From CAZDXB01 sp964509335 (GTDB lineage Bacteria > Bacteroidota > Ignavibacteria > Kapaibacteriales > UBA2268): a stretch of 64,000 bases of DNA. The translations under genes were made by a program, and so were the position numbers. Location of the stretch: NCBI GenBank assembly GCA_964509335.1, contig CAZDXB010000003.1, positions 62,001 through 126,000 of the forward strand. The letters are read 5' to 3'. The notes beneath the pieces are model-generated. The model did no database searches. It was not told the origin of the DNA and saw nothing but the letters and a program-made list of their open reading frames with translations. Shown here one piece after another: positions 35,679-45,719 of the stretch. The stretch's first letter is position 1. Each line of letters starts with the position of its first letter.

Positions 35679-36828
35679 TTACAAAAAGGTTGTGAAAGAT
35701 AAGACTCCTTTGATATTAATCGTGGACGACGTTCCCGAGAATTTAAGAGTATTGGGTTCGATGCTAAACACCGAAGGCTACGAGATTTCATTCGCTTCCG
35801 GCGGCGAGAAAGCTTTGGAAATAACGCAAAAAGTAACGCCGGATTTAATACTGCTCGATATTATGATGCCCGATATGGACGGCTACGAAGTCGCCCGACG
35901 TTTGAAACAAGAAGAAAGGACGAAGGATATTCCAATTATTTATTTAACGGGCAAAGCCGACACCGACGACGTAATCAAAGGTTTGAGCATAGGAGCGGTC
36001 GATTACGTAACAAAACCTTTCGACGCGTCGGAGTTGCTTGCGAGAGTAAAAACCCACTTGGAGCTTAAGTTTTCAAGGGACGCGATCGAAGATTACTCGA
36101 TTAAATTAGAGAAATCCGAAAAAGAATGTCGGGTTATGAACGATAGCAAAGACAAGTTTTTTTCAATTTTAGCTCACGATTTGCGCGGTCCTTTCAGCGG
36201 TTTTTTGGGATTATCTGAGCTTTTGACGGAAGAGTACGATAGAATGGAAAAAGAGGACGTCGTAAAAATCGGTTCCAGTTTGAATAAATCGGCGAAGAGG
36301 CTGTTTTCCTTGCTGGAGAATCTGCTGAATTGGTCTCGAATTCAAATGGGCAGAATGGAGTTTAGTCCAACCAAACTTGAACTAAAGAACGCGATAGTAG
36401 AAGTAGTTAATCTTTATATGCAAACGGCGGAAGTGAAAAAAATCGATTTGAAATATAAAGTTGAAGACGGGACATTAGTAAACGCCGACAAAGAAGCGTT
36501 GAACGTTATTCTGAGGAATTTAATTTCGAACGCGGTTAAATTTACCCCCGAAGGCGGTGAAATTAACGTCGTCGCAGAAATCTTCGACGAGGATAAATAT
36601 AAAGTATCGGTTGAAGATAGCGGCGTAGGTATGGACGAGGAGGCTAAGTCAAAACTATTCCGTCTCGACGAGAAACATTCCACTTTGGGCACTAACAACG
36701 AACAAGGTTCCGGGCTGGGATTGCTTTTATGCAAAGAGCTTGTCGAAAAACACGGAGGCAAGCTTTCAGTTGAAAGTCAAGTTAACAAGGGGACAAAATT
36801 CACTTTCACTTTAGAAAAGGCAAAATAG
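35668..36828 (+). CDS. Receiver plus histidine kinase (REC-HisKA-HATPase)
   Basis: 386 residues. An N-terminal receiver (about 14-130) with acidic pocket IVDDVP and Asp64 in LLDIMMPDMDG, switch Thr in YLTGKA and Lys in VTKPFD. A short helix is followed by HisKA with His170 in SILAHDLRGPFSGF and HATPase_c with NLISNAVKF, DSGVGM and GSGLGLLLCK. There is no DNA-binding output. Receiver-first kinases of this type usually take phosphate from an upstream kinase. The 11-bp overlap with the hybrid kinase makes that the obvious partner. A DNA-binding output regulator is not present nearby. Confidence 0.94.
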   Translation: MTDNYKKVVKDKTPLILIVDDVPENLRVLGSMLNTEGYEISFASGGEKALEITQKVTPDLILLDIMMPDMDGYEVARRLKQEERTKDIPIIYLTGKADTDDVIKGLSIGAVDYVTKPFDASELLARVKTHLELKFSRDAIEDYSIKLEKSEKECRVMNDSKDKFFSILAHDLRGPFSGFLGLSELLTEEYDRMEKEDVVKIGSSLNKSAKRLFSLLENLLNWSRIQMGRMEFSPTKLELKNAIVEVVNLYMQTAEVKKIDLKYKVEDGTLVNADKEALNVILRNLISNAVKFTPEGGEINVVAEIFDEDKYKVSVEDSGVGMDEEAKSKLFRLDEKHSTLGTNNEQGSGLGLLLCKELVEKHGGKLSVESQVNKGTKFTFTLEKAK

Positions 36829-36920
36829 CTTTTTTTTCGCGCTTCTTGATAAAACAAAATAATTTGCTATATTTATATAAAAGTAAAATATAGTTTATCA
36901 AAAATTTAGGGAAGCGCGCC

Positions 36921-39893
36921 ATGAAATATTGTAACTTATTTAAACTTATTGCTTTTATAGCTTTATTTTCTTATCCGCTTTATCAATCTTCCGCTCAAGA
37001 CGTATGGACGCAGACCAAAGGTCCCGAGGGCGGCAAAATTATTTCGATAGACGCCGAAGACAATTATGTTTTTAGCGGAACGCTAAAAGGCGGGGTCTAT
37101 ATGAGCGACGATTACGGGGAAACTTGGTCGTTTATAAGCGAAGGATTGCCCTTTCTTATGATTGAGGATATAATTTATTTTGGAGGTAAATTGTTTGTTT
37201 TGAATCACTACCACGGGATATACAAAACCGATGATTTAGGACAAACGTGGACTACCGCAAACAACGGGTTGACAATGCCGACCGTTACATCTATTGTTTC
37301 GCGAGAGGAGAAGTTGTTTTGCGCCACTTACGGAGCCGGAGTTTTTGTGAGTTTAGATAGCGGCGAAACTTGGAGCGAATCTAATCACGGATTGAACGAC
37401 ATGTATATTAACGACTTACACGTCCAGTCATACGCGTTGTACGCCGCCGGAAACGGGGGCGCTTATTTAAGCGTTGACGAAGGCGAAGATTGGGTTGAAA
37501 TATACGTAGGAGACAATAACGAATATATAGCGTCAAATCAAACTCACGTATTTATTGGAAAGGGAAACGCCGTGATACATTCTCCTAATAACGGTGAAGA
37601 CTGGGAAAGTATAGGAGATTTTGGTTTAGGCGGCGATACGACTAGGCTGTTTTTTCTGGAGTCTGCCGGACCTTACGTTGTAGCCTGTAGAGGCAGCGGA
37701 ATATATATCGCGTCATATCAAGGCGGCAGATGGATGACCAAAAATTCCTCTTTAATCGGCAAGTCTGTTTTTTCTTTTGCCGAGCAAGGCGATACTTATT
37801 TTGCCGGGTCGGACGAAGGAGTTTACTTAAGCGGAAGCGCTGGTTATAATTGGGAAAAAAGTTCTAGTGGAATGTATAACGAAGATATAGCGGTCGTAGC
37901 CGCTAGAAACGACACAATTTACGCCGGAGCGAGAGGAACGGGCGTCTTTGTTAGTTACGACCGCGGCGAGAATTGGAAGTGGATTGGATTGCCCGATATT
38001 TATATTTACGATATAGAATTAGACGGGGAGGACGTTTACGTCGCCACAAGCGACGGAGTATATTTTACGGCTAACGACGGTTTTAATTGGTATTTGAGAA
38101 ATACGAATATTGAAGGTCAGAGCTTGAATTTTTTGGATAAAGTTAACGATACTTTATTTCTTGGAACCCAAAAAGATTTATTTTATTCTTTGAATAAAGG
38201 TTATAGATGGGATAAGTTCCATCCTAATTTTAACCAAAAAAATGTACGCGGATTTTACGCCGCCTCTAACGGAGATTACTACGTTGGAACCGATTACGGA
38301 GTGTTTGTTTCTCGCGACGGCGGTCAAAGCTGGACAAGAACTGATTACGGTTTTAAAGGAATAAACGTCAACTGCTTAACGGGAGGCGATTCTTGCATAA
38401 TCGCGGCTACCGTTCCGGAGGAGCAATTCCCCGCCGATATTTATGTTTCAGTGGATCAAGGACATAGTTGGCAAGAGTCTGGTTTGAGATGGAGCGAACA
38501 AGTAGTTCTTTCTATTGCCGTTTCAGGCTCCAATATTTTTGCCGCGGTTCGTTCGGTAGGAGACGACGAGAGCGTCGGAATTATGTTCAGCTCTAACAAG
38601 GGCAAAACTTGGGAAACATTGAACGAGGGCTTGAGAAGTCGCGTCGTTAACGATATTTCACTTTCTGACGGTAAGCTTTACGCGGGTTTCGAGGGCGCTA
38701 GCGTGTATTATCGAGATAAACCGGAACCTCTTTTTTCGCCTCGATTGATGTCGCCGGCGGACGAGTCTAAAGATATGATATTGACTCCTCTTCTTGAATG
38801 GGAAGAAGTGGAAAACGTTGACGGTTACGTTGTTCAGGTAGCCGAGCAAATAGAAAATTTCGAGAAGCATTTGGCCGCCGAATCTTCTACTACTATTACT
38901 GAGTTTCAAATTCCCGAAAACGCGTTGATTCATAACGAGAAGTACTATTGGAGAGTAGCTTCCCAAAAGCGCGAGCGATTGAGCGATTGGAGTATGATTT
39001 TCGCTTTTACGACTGAAAAAGACATTAAAACATTTCCCGATTTGACTTCTCCCGAAGACGGAGACGAGGACGTAGCTATTAACGACGTTTTCGAGTGGGA
39101 AGAGTTGGAGGACGCGGACGAGTATTGTTTGCAAATAGCTCCTTCGAGTTCGTTTACGGAGTTAACTGTCGATATTAGAGTTACTGGCGCTTCTTATCAA
39201 ATTCCCATTGGAAAGCTCGACTTCGAAACCGAGTATTATTGGAGAGTTAGAGCGACAATACACGATTATGTAAGAGGTTGGTCGGACATGTATTCCTTCG
39301 TTACTCAAGAAGCGAATTTATCCGCTCCTATACTAACGGAGCCTACGGACGAAGCTGAAGAGTTAGACCTTCCGCTTACTTTGAAATGGGACGACGCTGG
39401 GTTATTTGAAAAATATGTATTTCAAGTATCGACAATGCAGGATTTTTCGGAAATCTCGTTTGAGGATACAACCGAGAATAACGAATACGAATTAACCGAG
39501 GACGAAATCGATTACGAAACGGAATATTATTGGAGAGTAAAGACTTTAGTTTACGATTATGAAAGCGATTGGTCGGGCGCGCGCAAGTTCACGACTGAAG
39601 TTAAAATTTCCGTTGAGGACGAGTATTTCGCGGGAATAGATATTAGAGTTTCCCCGATACCGGCGGAAAATCAAATTAAGCTTTCGATTGAATCGGACAA
39701 AGTCCGGAACTTAGATATTTCCGTAGCGGATAATCTCGGACTTGAATTTACGTCGCTGTCCCAAAAAGTTAGCTTGTCGGAAGGTTTGAACGCAATTGTT
39801 CTCGACGTTTCCGGCTTGCGTTCGGGAACTTATTATTTGATTTTGAAAGTTAATGAAAGATATTTAGCTAAGCGATTTTTGATTGTGAAGTAA
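36921..39893 (+). CDS. Beta-propeller (Ycf48/BNR-like) surface protein with T9SS sorting domain
   Basis: 990 residues. Signal peptide (residues 1-25, ending SSAQ), then about twelve propeller-type repeats with the BNR/Asp-box pattern S-x-D-x-G-x-x-W, for example VYMSDDYGETW, VFVSLDSGETW and IYVSVDQGHSW, covering about residues 27-600. Three fibronectin-III-like domains follow, each with LxxPxD near the start and YYWRV at the end (about 605-890). The last 80 residues form a T9SS sorting domain (RVSPIPAENQIKLSI ... LRSGTYYLIL). Predicted secreted or surface-bound glycan- or protein-binding protein. Its own terminator follows. Confidence 0.9.
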   Translation: MKYCNLFKLIAFIALFSYPLYQSSAQDVWTQTKGPEGGKIISIDAEDNYVFSGTLKGGVYMSDDYGETWSFISEGLPFLMIEDIIYFGGKLFVLNHYHGIYKTDDLGQTWTTANNGLTMPTVTSIVSREEKLFCATYGAGVFVSLDSGETWSESNHGLNDMYINDLHVQSYALYAAGNGGAYLSVDEGEDWVEIYVGDNNEYIASNQTHVFIGKGNAVIHSPNNGEDWESIGDFGLGGDTTRLFFLESAGPYVVACRGSGIYIASYQGGRWMTKNSSLIGKSVFSFAEQGDTYFAGSDEGVYLSGSAGYNWEKSSSGMYNEDIAVVAARNDTIYAGARGTGVFVSYDRGENWKWIGLPDIYIYDIELDGEDVYVATSDGVYFTANDGFNWYLRNTNIEGQSLNFLDKVNDTLFLGTQKDLFYSLNKGYRWDKFHPNFNQKNVRGFYAASNGDYYVGTDYGVFVSRDGGQSWTRTDYGFKGINVNCLTGGDSCIIAATVPEEQFPADIYVSVDQGHSWQESGLRWSEQVVLSIAVSGSNIFAAVRSVGDDESVGIMFSSNKGKTWETLNEGLRSRVVNDISLSDGKLYAGFEGASVYYRDKPEPLFSPRLMSPADESKDMILTPLLEWEEVENVDGYVVQVAEQIENFEKHLAAESSTTITEFQIPENALIHNEKYYWRVASQKRERLSDWSMIFAFTTEKDIKTFPDLTSPEDGDEDVAINDVFEWEELEDADEYCLQIAPSSSFTELTVDIRVTGASYQIPIGKLDFETEYYWRVRATIHDYVRGWSDMYSFVTQEANLSAPILTEPTDEAEELDLPLTLKWDDAGLFEKYVFQVSTMQDFSEISFEDTTENNEYELTEDEIDYETEYYWRVKTLVYDYESDWSGARKFTTEVKISVEDEYFAGIDIRVSPIPAENQIKLSIESDKVRNLDISVADNLGLEFTSLSQKVSLSEGLNAIVLDVSGLRSGTYYLILKVNERYLAKRFLIVK

Positions 39894-39916
39894 ATTACGC
39901 GGCGCTAAAATTAAAG

Positions 39917-39958
39917 AAAGGCGAAGAGTTTGGAGTTGGCTCTTCGCCTTTTTTTTTA
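39917..39958 (+). terminator. Intrinsic terminator
   Basis: 12-bp perfect stem (AAAGGCGAAGAG at 39917-39928 with its complement at 39940-39951) and a T-run. Ends the propeller protein gene. Confidence 0.9.
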
Positions 39959-39976
39959 CAACTTATGTAAGTCGTT

Positions 39977-40031
39977 CTCATTCCCAAATTACAATTTCTT
40001 CCTCATTCCCAAATTCCAATTTGGGAATGAG
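39977..40031. repeat. Short REP-like repeat with inverted copy
   Basis: CTCATTCCCAAATT occurs at 39977-39990 and again at 40002-40015. The second copy is followed, after CC, by its perfect inverse at 40018-40031, making a 14-bp stem. Lies between the convergent propeller and RND genes. It resembles a REP/MITE-type intergenic unit; no other copy was seen in the window. Confidence 0.7.
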
Positions 40032-40044
40032 TTAAGCGGCGTGT

Positions 40045-43000
40045 CTAGTCAAGCTCTATATCTTCTTTTTCAACGCTCTTACTTAATGAGAATACGTAAT
40101 AGAACGCCGGTATAACGAAAATAGTAAGCGACGTGGATATAATGAGACCGCCGATACTAACTATACCGAGCGCTTGTCTCATTTCGGCTCCGGCGGCGCC
40201 GATTCCGAGCGCCATCGGAAGCATGCCCAGAATGATAGCTACCGTTGACATTATTATCGGTTTCAATTTTGTGGGTCCGGCTATTAGCAAAGCTTCCTTC
40301 GGCATTTTGCCTTCTTCGCGCCTTAAGATATTGGCGTAATCGAGTATAAGGATAGCGTTGTTTACTACGATACCTATAAGCATTACTATCGCCATAAGAG
40401 AGACCATATTCATAGCTATACCCGCTATATATAACGACAGGAATACGCCAATCAAAGCTAGAGGCAGCGTAACGAGGATATATAAGGGTTGCGCGAAGCT
40501 CTCAAGTATCGCCGCGAGCAACATATAAGTAAGTATAGTCGCTAAAATTAACGCGAAAATCATATCTTGAATCATTGCATACATCATTTCCGTATTGCCG
40601 CTCCATTTAAAGCTATACCCGCTTGGCAAATCGATTTTATCGATTCGTTTTTGGATTTCTTCGGTAACGTTGCCGAGCGGAACGTCGGGAGCGTTCGAGC
40701 CGGTGAATTGTATCGCTACGTATTGGTCCCTGTGCAGGATTTTAGTGTAGCCGGAGGTGAATTCTATGTCGGCTAGCTCGGATAATCTATAAGCTCCCGT
40801 TTGACCCACGACGGTAATAGCTCCAATTTTATCGGGCGTGTTTACAGTCGCTTCGTTCAAAGTTACGGCTATATCGTATTCCCTGCCGTATTCTTTATAT
40901 TGAGACGAGACTATCCCTTCTATTGAAGCTCTAAGAGTCGTAGCCAGTTCCATAGTTGTTATTCCGACGTCCGCGAGCTTTTTTCTGTCGGGGTATATAG
41001 TAATTTCGGGTTTGCCCGTTCTTGAACTGTTGTCTAGGTTAATAAGACCCGGCACGTCCTCGATTTTTTTCATTACGGTGTCTTTAAGGGTTTCCAGCTT
41101 ATTCAGGTCTTGACCTAATAAGAACATCTGAATAGGGGAGCCGCCCATACCAATGTTTTCTTGAGACCTGACTTTGATTTTTGCGTTCGGCACGTCGGCT
41201 AGCTCTTTAATTATTCTATTGACTTCGTCTTCCGTGCTGTAATCTCTGTATTGTTTGCCGATTATTTTAACGTCCATAATCGCCAAATTAGCCCCGATAT
41301 CGACGTCGCTTTTCTTTCCTAAATCCGTTATGATTTGTTCGACCTCTTCGCGTTTGGAAAGGCGAGTTTCTATTTTCTGCATAACGTTTGCAGTTTCCTT
41401 GAGATTATAGCCCGTCGGCAGTTCCGTAATTATCTGTATCCTTCCTTCGTCGAACGGCGGCATAAATTCGAAGCCTAGCTTGGGCAAGAAGTATATACCC
41501 GAAGCTAAAACGAGCAATAAGGACAAAACGATAATCGCTAAACTAACGAACTTATTTTGAAGAGCTTTGCCGAGAGCTTTTTGATATAATGTTTCCGATT
41601 TCTTTTCTATTCTTTCAAGAAAGCCGGCTAAAGCTCCTTTTTCCTTTTTCTTTTCGGGAAGTATAAGCGAGGCGAGCATCGGCGTAAGCGTAAACGACAT
41701 AAGCAATGAGAATATGGTCGCGAAAGACGCGGCTAAAGCTAATTCCGCTAAGAATCTTCCGACCATTGAACTCATTGCCGCCACCGGTAGAAATACGGCA
41801 ATATTAGTCATAGTCGCCGCTATTACCGCCACTGTGATTTCTCGCGTTCCTTGATAAGACGCTTTCTTGTTCGATTTATCCATTTCTTTATGCCGGAAAA
41901 TGTTCTCGATAACGACAACCGAGTTCGCCACGAGAACGCCGACCGACACCGACAGCCCCATCAAAGACATCATATTAAGCGACATATCGAACAGCTGGAA
42001 CAGCAGGAAGGTCGAGATTATCGAAGTCGGCATTGATAAGGCGACTATAATCGTCGAGCGAACGTCGTGCAAGAAAATAAGCAGTATAAGCGAAGTGAAT
42101 AAGACTCCGAGCAGGATATTGCTCATTGTGTCGTTTACAGCGCTTTTAATGAAGTCCGAGCGGTCGTTTACTATATCGACATTAGCTCCTTCCGGCAATA
42201 CTTCGCGAATTCCCGGTAGTTCTTTTCTCACTCTTTCGGCGACGTTAACTATATTGCCGTCGGGGCTTTTGACGACCCCGATACGAACGACGTTTTTGTC
42301 CCTTGTCTTCGTTTCGTTGTCGAAGAAAATCGCTTTTTGCCTGATTTTCTTTCCCGTATCGACGACCGTTGCTATCTGCTCTAATCTTTTTAAGCCGAAG
42401 GCGGTTGGAACTCTTAAATTTCTGATTTCATCTATGTCTTGATATTTGCCTTCGAGTCTAACGGTATATTCTTGGTCTTCTATTTGTAGGTAGCCGCCGG
42501 GGATATCCATATTGTTGACGTTCATAATTTGCAAGAACTGCGGAAGCGAAATCATATTTTCGTAAGCTACTTTGTTGTTGAATCTAACCTTGATTTCGCG
42601 TTCTTGACCGCCGGTAATATCGACTTTCGCGACGCCTTTTATTTGAGAGAATCTATCTTTCAGCGTTTTGTCGGCTACGTCGTATAACTCCTGCGAGCTT
42701 AAATCGCCGCTAAGAATTACGTCCATAATCGGGAACGCTTTAAAATCGACTTTTTGGACGAGCGGTTCTTCGGCGTCTTCTGGCAACTCGTTCAGTATTT
42801 GGTCGATTTTGTCTTTAACTTCCTGATTGGCTACGTCCACGTCTTTGGTCAAATCGAATTCCATTATGATGATAGAAACCCCGTCCAAAGAGTAGGACTC
42901 TATCCTTTTTATTTCGCTTACGGTGGCTACGGCGTCTTCTATTTCTTGCGATACTTGCGTTTCAATTTCCTTTGGACCCGCTCCCGGATAAATAGTTTGT

Positions 43001-43140
43001 ATTGATACGAAGGGTATTTCCACGTCCGGCATTTGGTTTAAGTTCAATCCGAAATACGCCAATCCGCCGAATATTAGAAACACCAAAATTAGCATTGTTG
43101 TTAAAACGGGTCTTTTTATTGATAATTTAGCGAGAAACAT
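40045..43140 (-). CDS. RND efflux permease, HAE-1 type
   Basis: 1031 residues with twelve transmembrane helices and two large periplasmic loops. Family motifs include IKRPVLTTMLILV at the start, QMPDVEIPFVSIQTIYPGA, and late GIVVNNAILILDYAN. It exports drugs, bile-type amphiphiles or metabolites by proton antiport. The TM4 pair that is Asp-Asp in AcrB aligns with Ala405-Asn406 (VLVANSVVVIEN), and the TM10 Lys aligns with Asn. The second change is common in this branch; loss of the first Asp is less so. It is the last gene of the tetR-tolC-adaptor-RND unit. Confidence 0.94.
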   Translation of the reverse strand: MFLAKLSIKRPVLTTMLILVFLIFGGLAYFGLNLNQMPDVEIPFVSIQTIYPGAGPKEIETQVSQEIEDAVATVSEIKRIESYSLDGVSIIIMEFDLTKDVDVANQEVKDKIDQILNELPEDAEEPLVQKVDFKAFPIMDVILSGDLSSQELYDVADKTLKDRFSQIKGVAKVDITGGQEREIKVRFNNKVAYENMISLPQFLQIMNVNNMDIPGGYLQIEDQEYTVRLEGKYQDIDEIRNLRVPTAFGLKRLEQIATVVDTGKKIRQKAIFFDNETKTRDKNVVRIGVVKSPDGNIVNVAERVRKELPGIREVLPEGANVDIVNDRSDFIKSAVNDTMSNILLGVLFTSLILLIFLHDVRSTIIVALSMPTSIISTFLLFQLFDMSLNMMSLMGLSVSVGVLVANSVVVIENIFRHKEMDKSNKKASYQGTREITVAVIAATMTNIAVFLPVAAMSSMVGRFLAELALAASFATIFSLLMSFTLTPMLASLILPEKKKEKGALAGFLERIEKKSETLYQKALGKALQNKFVSLAIIVLSLLLVLASGIYFLPKLGFEFMPPFDEGRIQIITELPTGYNLKETANVMQKIETRLSKREEVEQIITDLGKKSDVDIGANLAIMDVKIIGKQYRDYSTEDEVNRIIKELADVPNAKIKVRSQENIGMGGSPIQMFLLGQDLNKLETLKDTVMKKIEDVPGLINLDNSSRTGKPEITIYPDRKKLADVGITTMELATTLRASIEGIVSSQYKEYGREYDIAVTLNEATVNTPDKIGAITVVGQTGAYRLSELADIEFTSGYTKILHRDQYVAIQFTGSNAPDVPLGNVTEEIQKRIDKIDLPSGYSFKWSGNTEMMYAMIQDMIFALILATILTYMLLAAILESFAQPLYILVTLPLALIGVFLSLYIAGIAMNMVSLMAIVMLIGIVVNNAILILDYANILRREEGKMPKEALLIAGPTKLKPIIMSTVAIILGMLPMALGIGAAGAEMRQALGIVSIGGLIISTSLTIFVIPAFYYVFSLSKSVEKEDIELD

Positions 43141-43179
43141 ATATCGTCCCTTTGGTTTTGTTTTCCAATACTTTTGTTA

Positions 43180-44214
43180 TCATCTTACTACTTGAACTTT
43201 AACTCCGTCGGAAAGCTGATTCTGGCAGCAATTAATTAAATTTTCGCCTTCTTTCAATCCTTTGGTTATTTCTACGCTGACTCCGTTTTGCATTCCGATT
43301 TCAACTTCTCTTTTCTCGGCGACTCCGTCTTTTTCGACGAAAATCCAATTTTTGTCGCCGCGAGTAACTATTAGATTCTTTGGAACTATTATAGCGTCTG
43401 GGTTTTCATATATTTTAACGGCTATTTCAACGGTAACTCCGCTTATTAATTCTTTGTCGGAGTTTTGGAATATAGCTTCTACGGCGAAAGCTTTTCGTTT
43501 TGGGTTCATCGCCATAGCGACTTTGCTAATTCTGCCTTTTCTGCCGCTTCCGCTGTATTCTATAGTAGCGGACATCCCTTTCTTGATTTTGGCGATTTCC
43601 TCTTCGGACGACCAGAATTTAGCTTTCATTTTGTTTATTTGCGCGACGGTAAACAGCGGTTTGCCCGTTCCGATTTCGTCGCCTTCGTTGACGGGAATGT
43701 CGGTTATATAACCGCTGATAGGAGATTCGACGTATAATATTTGTTTTAACGATTCAAAATTTCTTTTCTGAACCAGATATTGCGTTTTCGCGTTGTCGAA
43801 ATTTTGTCGCGAAGTTTCTCCCGCTTCAAGTAGGGCTTTCATTCTTTCGTAAGTCTTTTTGGCGTTTTCGTAGCCGACTTTCGCTTGTTCGTATTGAAGC
43901 GACGGGTTGTCGGTCGGATATTCTACTATAATTTGACCTTCTTTAACGTAGCTACCTACGTTAGCGTTTATCTTCTTTATTTTGTCGGCTGTCATAGAGC
44001 GTTTCACCGCTTCTTTGGCGCCTTTCAAAGTCGAAAAGAAATGGAGTTCTTTTACGAACTCTGATTTTTCAATTTTCTTGATTTCTACTGGAATTCCTTT
44101 TTCCGCTCTTATCTTCTCGATGCTTTTCGTTTCCTTTTTCTCTTTTTCGCAAGCGAATAGCGATAAAGCGATAATCGCTATAAGTATAAGCAAGCTCGGT
44201 TTTTTAAGATCCAT
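43180..44214 (-). CDS. RND efflux periplasmic adaptor (membrane fusion) lipoprotein
   Basis: 344 residues. Lipoprotein signal with lipobox LFAC (Cys22), then a barrel-sandwich/biotinyl-lipoyl-like strand pair (KINANVGSYVKEGQII and VNEGDEIGTGKPLFTV) flanking a helical hairpin (about 105-150), then beta-barrel and membrane-proximal domains. It links the RND pump to TolC in the periplasm. The helical hairpin is short. Spacing to the RND gene is 39 bp and to TolC 35 bp, consistent with one transcript. Confidence 0.93.
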   Translation of the reverse strand: MDLKKPSLLILIAIIALSLFACEKEKKETKSIEKIRAEKGIPVEIKKIEKSEFVKELHFFSTLKGAKEAVKRSMTADKIKKINANVGSYVKEGQIIVEYPTDNPSLQYEQAKVGYENAKKTYERMKALLEAGETSRQNFDNAKTQYLVQKRNFESLKQILYVESPISGYITDIPVNEGDEIGTGKPLFTVAQINKMKAKFWSSEEEIAKIKKGMSATIEYSGSGRKGRISKVAMAMNPKRKAFAVEAIFQNSDKELISGVTVEIAVKIYENPDAIIVPKNLIVTRGDKNWIFVEKDGVAEKREVEIGMQNGVSVEITKGLKEGENLINCCQNQLSDGVKVQVVR

Positions 44215-44249
44215 TGTTTAAGTCTCCCTGATTTTATTATTTTATATAA

Positions 44250-45719
44250 TTAGTTTCTGATTTTTTTGAATAGCGGTCCAAAGTACTTTCCGTCGATTGA
44301 GCCGGTTATTTTCTCAAGCTCCGCGACTGCTACGATGTAATCGAATACGGTTTGCAGGCGGTTCGTTCTGGCTTGTCTTAAGGCTAATTCGGCGTTTTGA
44401 ACTTCCAGTTGAGTCGAAGTCCCTTCTTTGTATCGCGTTTTAGCTATTTTGTAAGCTCTTTCGGCTAAGCCGACGTTTTTATCTTGAGCCTCGACCAATC
44501 TTTGCGCTCTTTCAATTTCCATCGTTTTGGCTTTAACTTCGGATTTTATATATCTTTTTAATTGATAGTATTGCTCTTCGGTTTGCTTGACTTTTATCGT
44601 AGATTGTTCGACTTTCGCGTTTGTTCTTAGTCCTTTGAAAAGATTTATGGAGAAAGTTAATCCGAAAGCGCCGGAGCGGTAATTCATAAAGTCCAAATCG
44701 TTCGCTTGTCCTCCGAAAGAGTAATTAGCGAACGCCGCGACCGTGGGCCAGTACTCTGCTCTATCAAGTTCTATAAACGCTTCGTCCACGTCCTTTTTTA
44801 CTTCTAATGTATTTATCTGGTAGTTTTTCTCAATAGCTTGTTTTATCAATACTTCTTCTTCCGGAAAATTCTTTTGATTATACTCGATTTTGCCGTCGAG
44901 AACGACTTTTTCTTTCTGGTCGATGTCCAATAGAACTTTGAATTTATCTTTTGCGTCGTCTAATCCGTTTTTTGCCGCTAAAACTTCCGGTCTTAGGTTT
45001 TCGACGTTTACTTCGGCTTGCAATAAGTCGTACTCGGAGATTAAGCCCTGCTCGTAAAGCGCTCGGACGTTCTTTAGATTTTCTTCGGCGTTTTTTAGGC
45101 TCGATTTTAGAATTTCGTACATTTCTTCGGCGAGCAAAGCTCCGTAAAACGCCTTTTGAGTGTTAAGTATCGTTTTGGCGGCGGCGTCTTTAAGGGATTT
45201 CTTGGATAAATCCAGATACTCTTCCGAAGCCCCGATTCCCCTGAATACCGAGGAGTTAAATAATATCTGACTCGCTTGGAATTTTGCTTCGTAAGAGTTG
45301 TTTAAGTAGAAGGATTGTTTTGTATATCCCATATCCATAAATTTTGTTGGGTCGTATTGAAGCAATCCTTCCTCGAAAAGAACTCCGTAGGTGGCGTTCG
45401 TCAGCATCGCTCTGAAATCAGGGAAAAACATTACTGGTTTTTCAAAGTAATGCATATAATTTGCGGAAAAGTCCAGAGTCGGCATCGCGTAGCCGAAGGC
45501 TTCGTCAACGGAGTGCTGCGCTTTCTTGACTTCCATTAGCGCGACTTTTGTGTCGGCGTTGTTTTCCAAAGCGATGGATATCGCGTCTTCCAAAGTTAAT
45601 TGTCGCGGTTCCGCTAAGCTGAAGTTAATCGCGACGAATATCGATAGAGCTATAAGCGTCGCTTTCCTCAATCTTTTTTTCATTTTTCCCATACAATTCT
45701 CGTTGTTTATTTTACTCAT
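44250..45719 (-). CDS. TolC-family outer-membrane efflux protein
   Basis: 489 residues with two OEP repeats. Signal region KKRLRKATLIALSIFVAINFSLA is followed by RQLTLEDAISIALENN, the usual first helix of the family, and a second repeat from about residue 290. It forms the trimeric outer-membrane and periplasmic exit duct. The annotated ATG overlaps the tetR stop by 4 bp (ATGA), giving coupling; in-frame ATGs at codons 10 and 13 would give a more typical signal peptide, so the exact start is open. Confidence 0.92.
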   Translation of the reverse strand: MSKINNENCMGKMKKRLRKATLIALSIFVAINFSLAEPRQLTLEDAISIALENNADTKVALMEVKKAQHSVDEAFGYAMPTLDFSANYMHYFEKPVMFFPDFRAMLTNATYGVLFEEGLLQYDPTKFMDMGYTKQSFYLNNSYEAKFQASQILFNSSVFRGIGASEEYLDLSKKSLKDAAAKTILNTQKAFYGALLAEEMYEILKSSLKNAEENLKNVRALYEQGLISEYDLLQAEVNVENLRPEVLAAKNGLDDAKDKFKVLLDIDQKEKVVLDGKIEYNQKNFPEEEVLIKQAIEKNYQINTLEVKKDVDEAFIELDRAEYWPTVAAFANYSFGGQANDLDFMNYRSGAFGLTFSINLFKGLRTNAKVEQSTIKVKQTEEQYYQLKRYIKSEVKAKTMEIERAQRLVEAQDKNVGLAERAYKIAKTRYKEGTSTQLEVQNAELALRQARTNRLQTVFDYIVAVAELEKITGSIDGKYFGPLFKKIRN

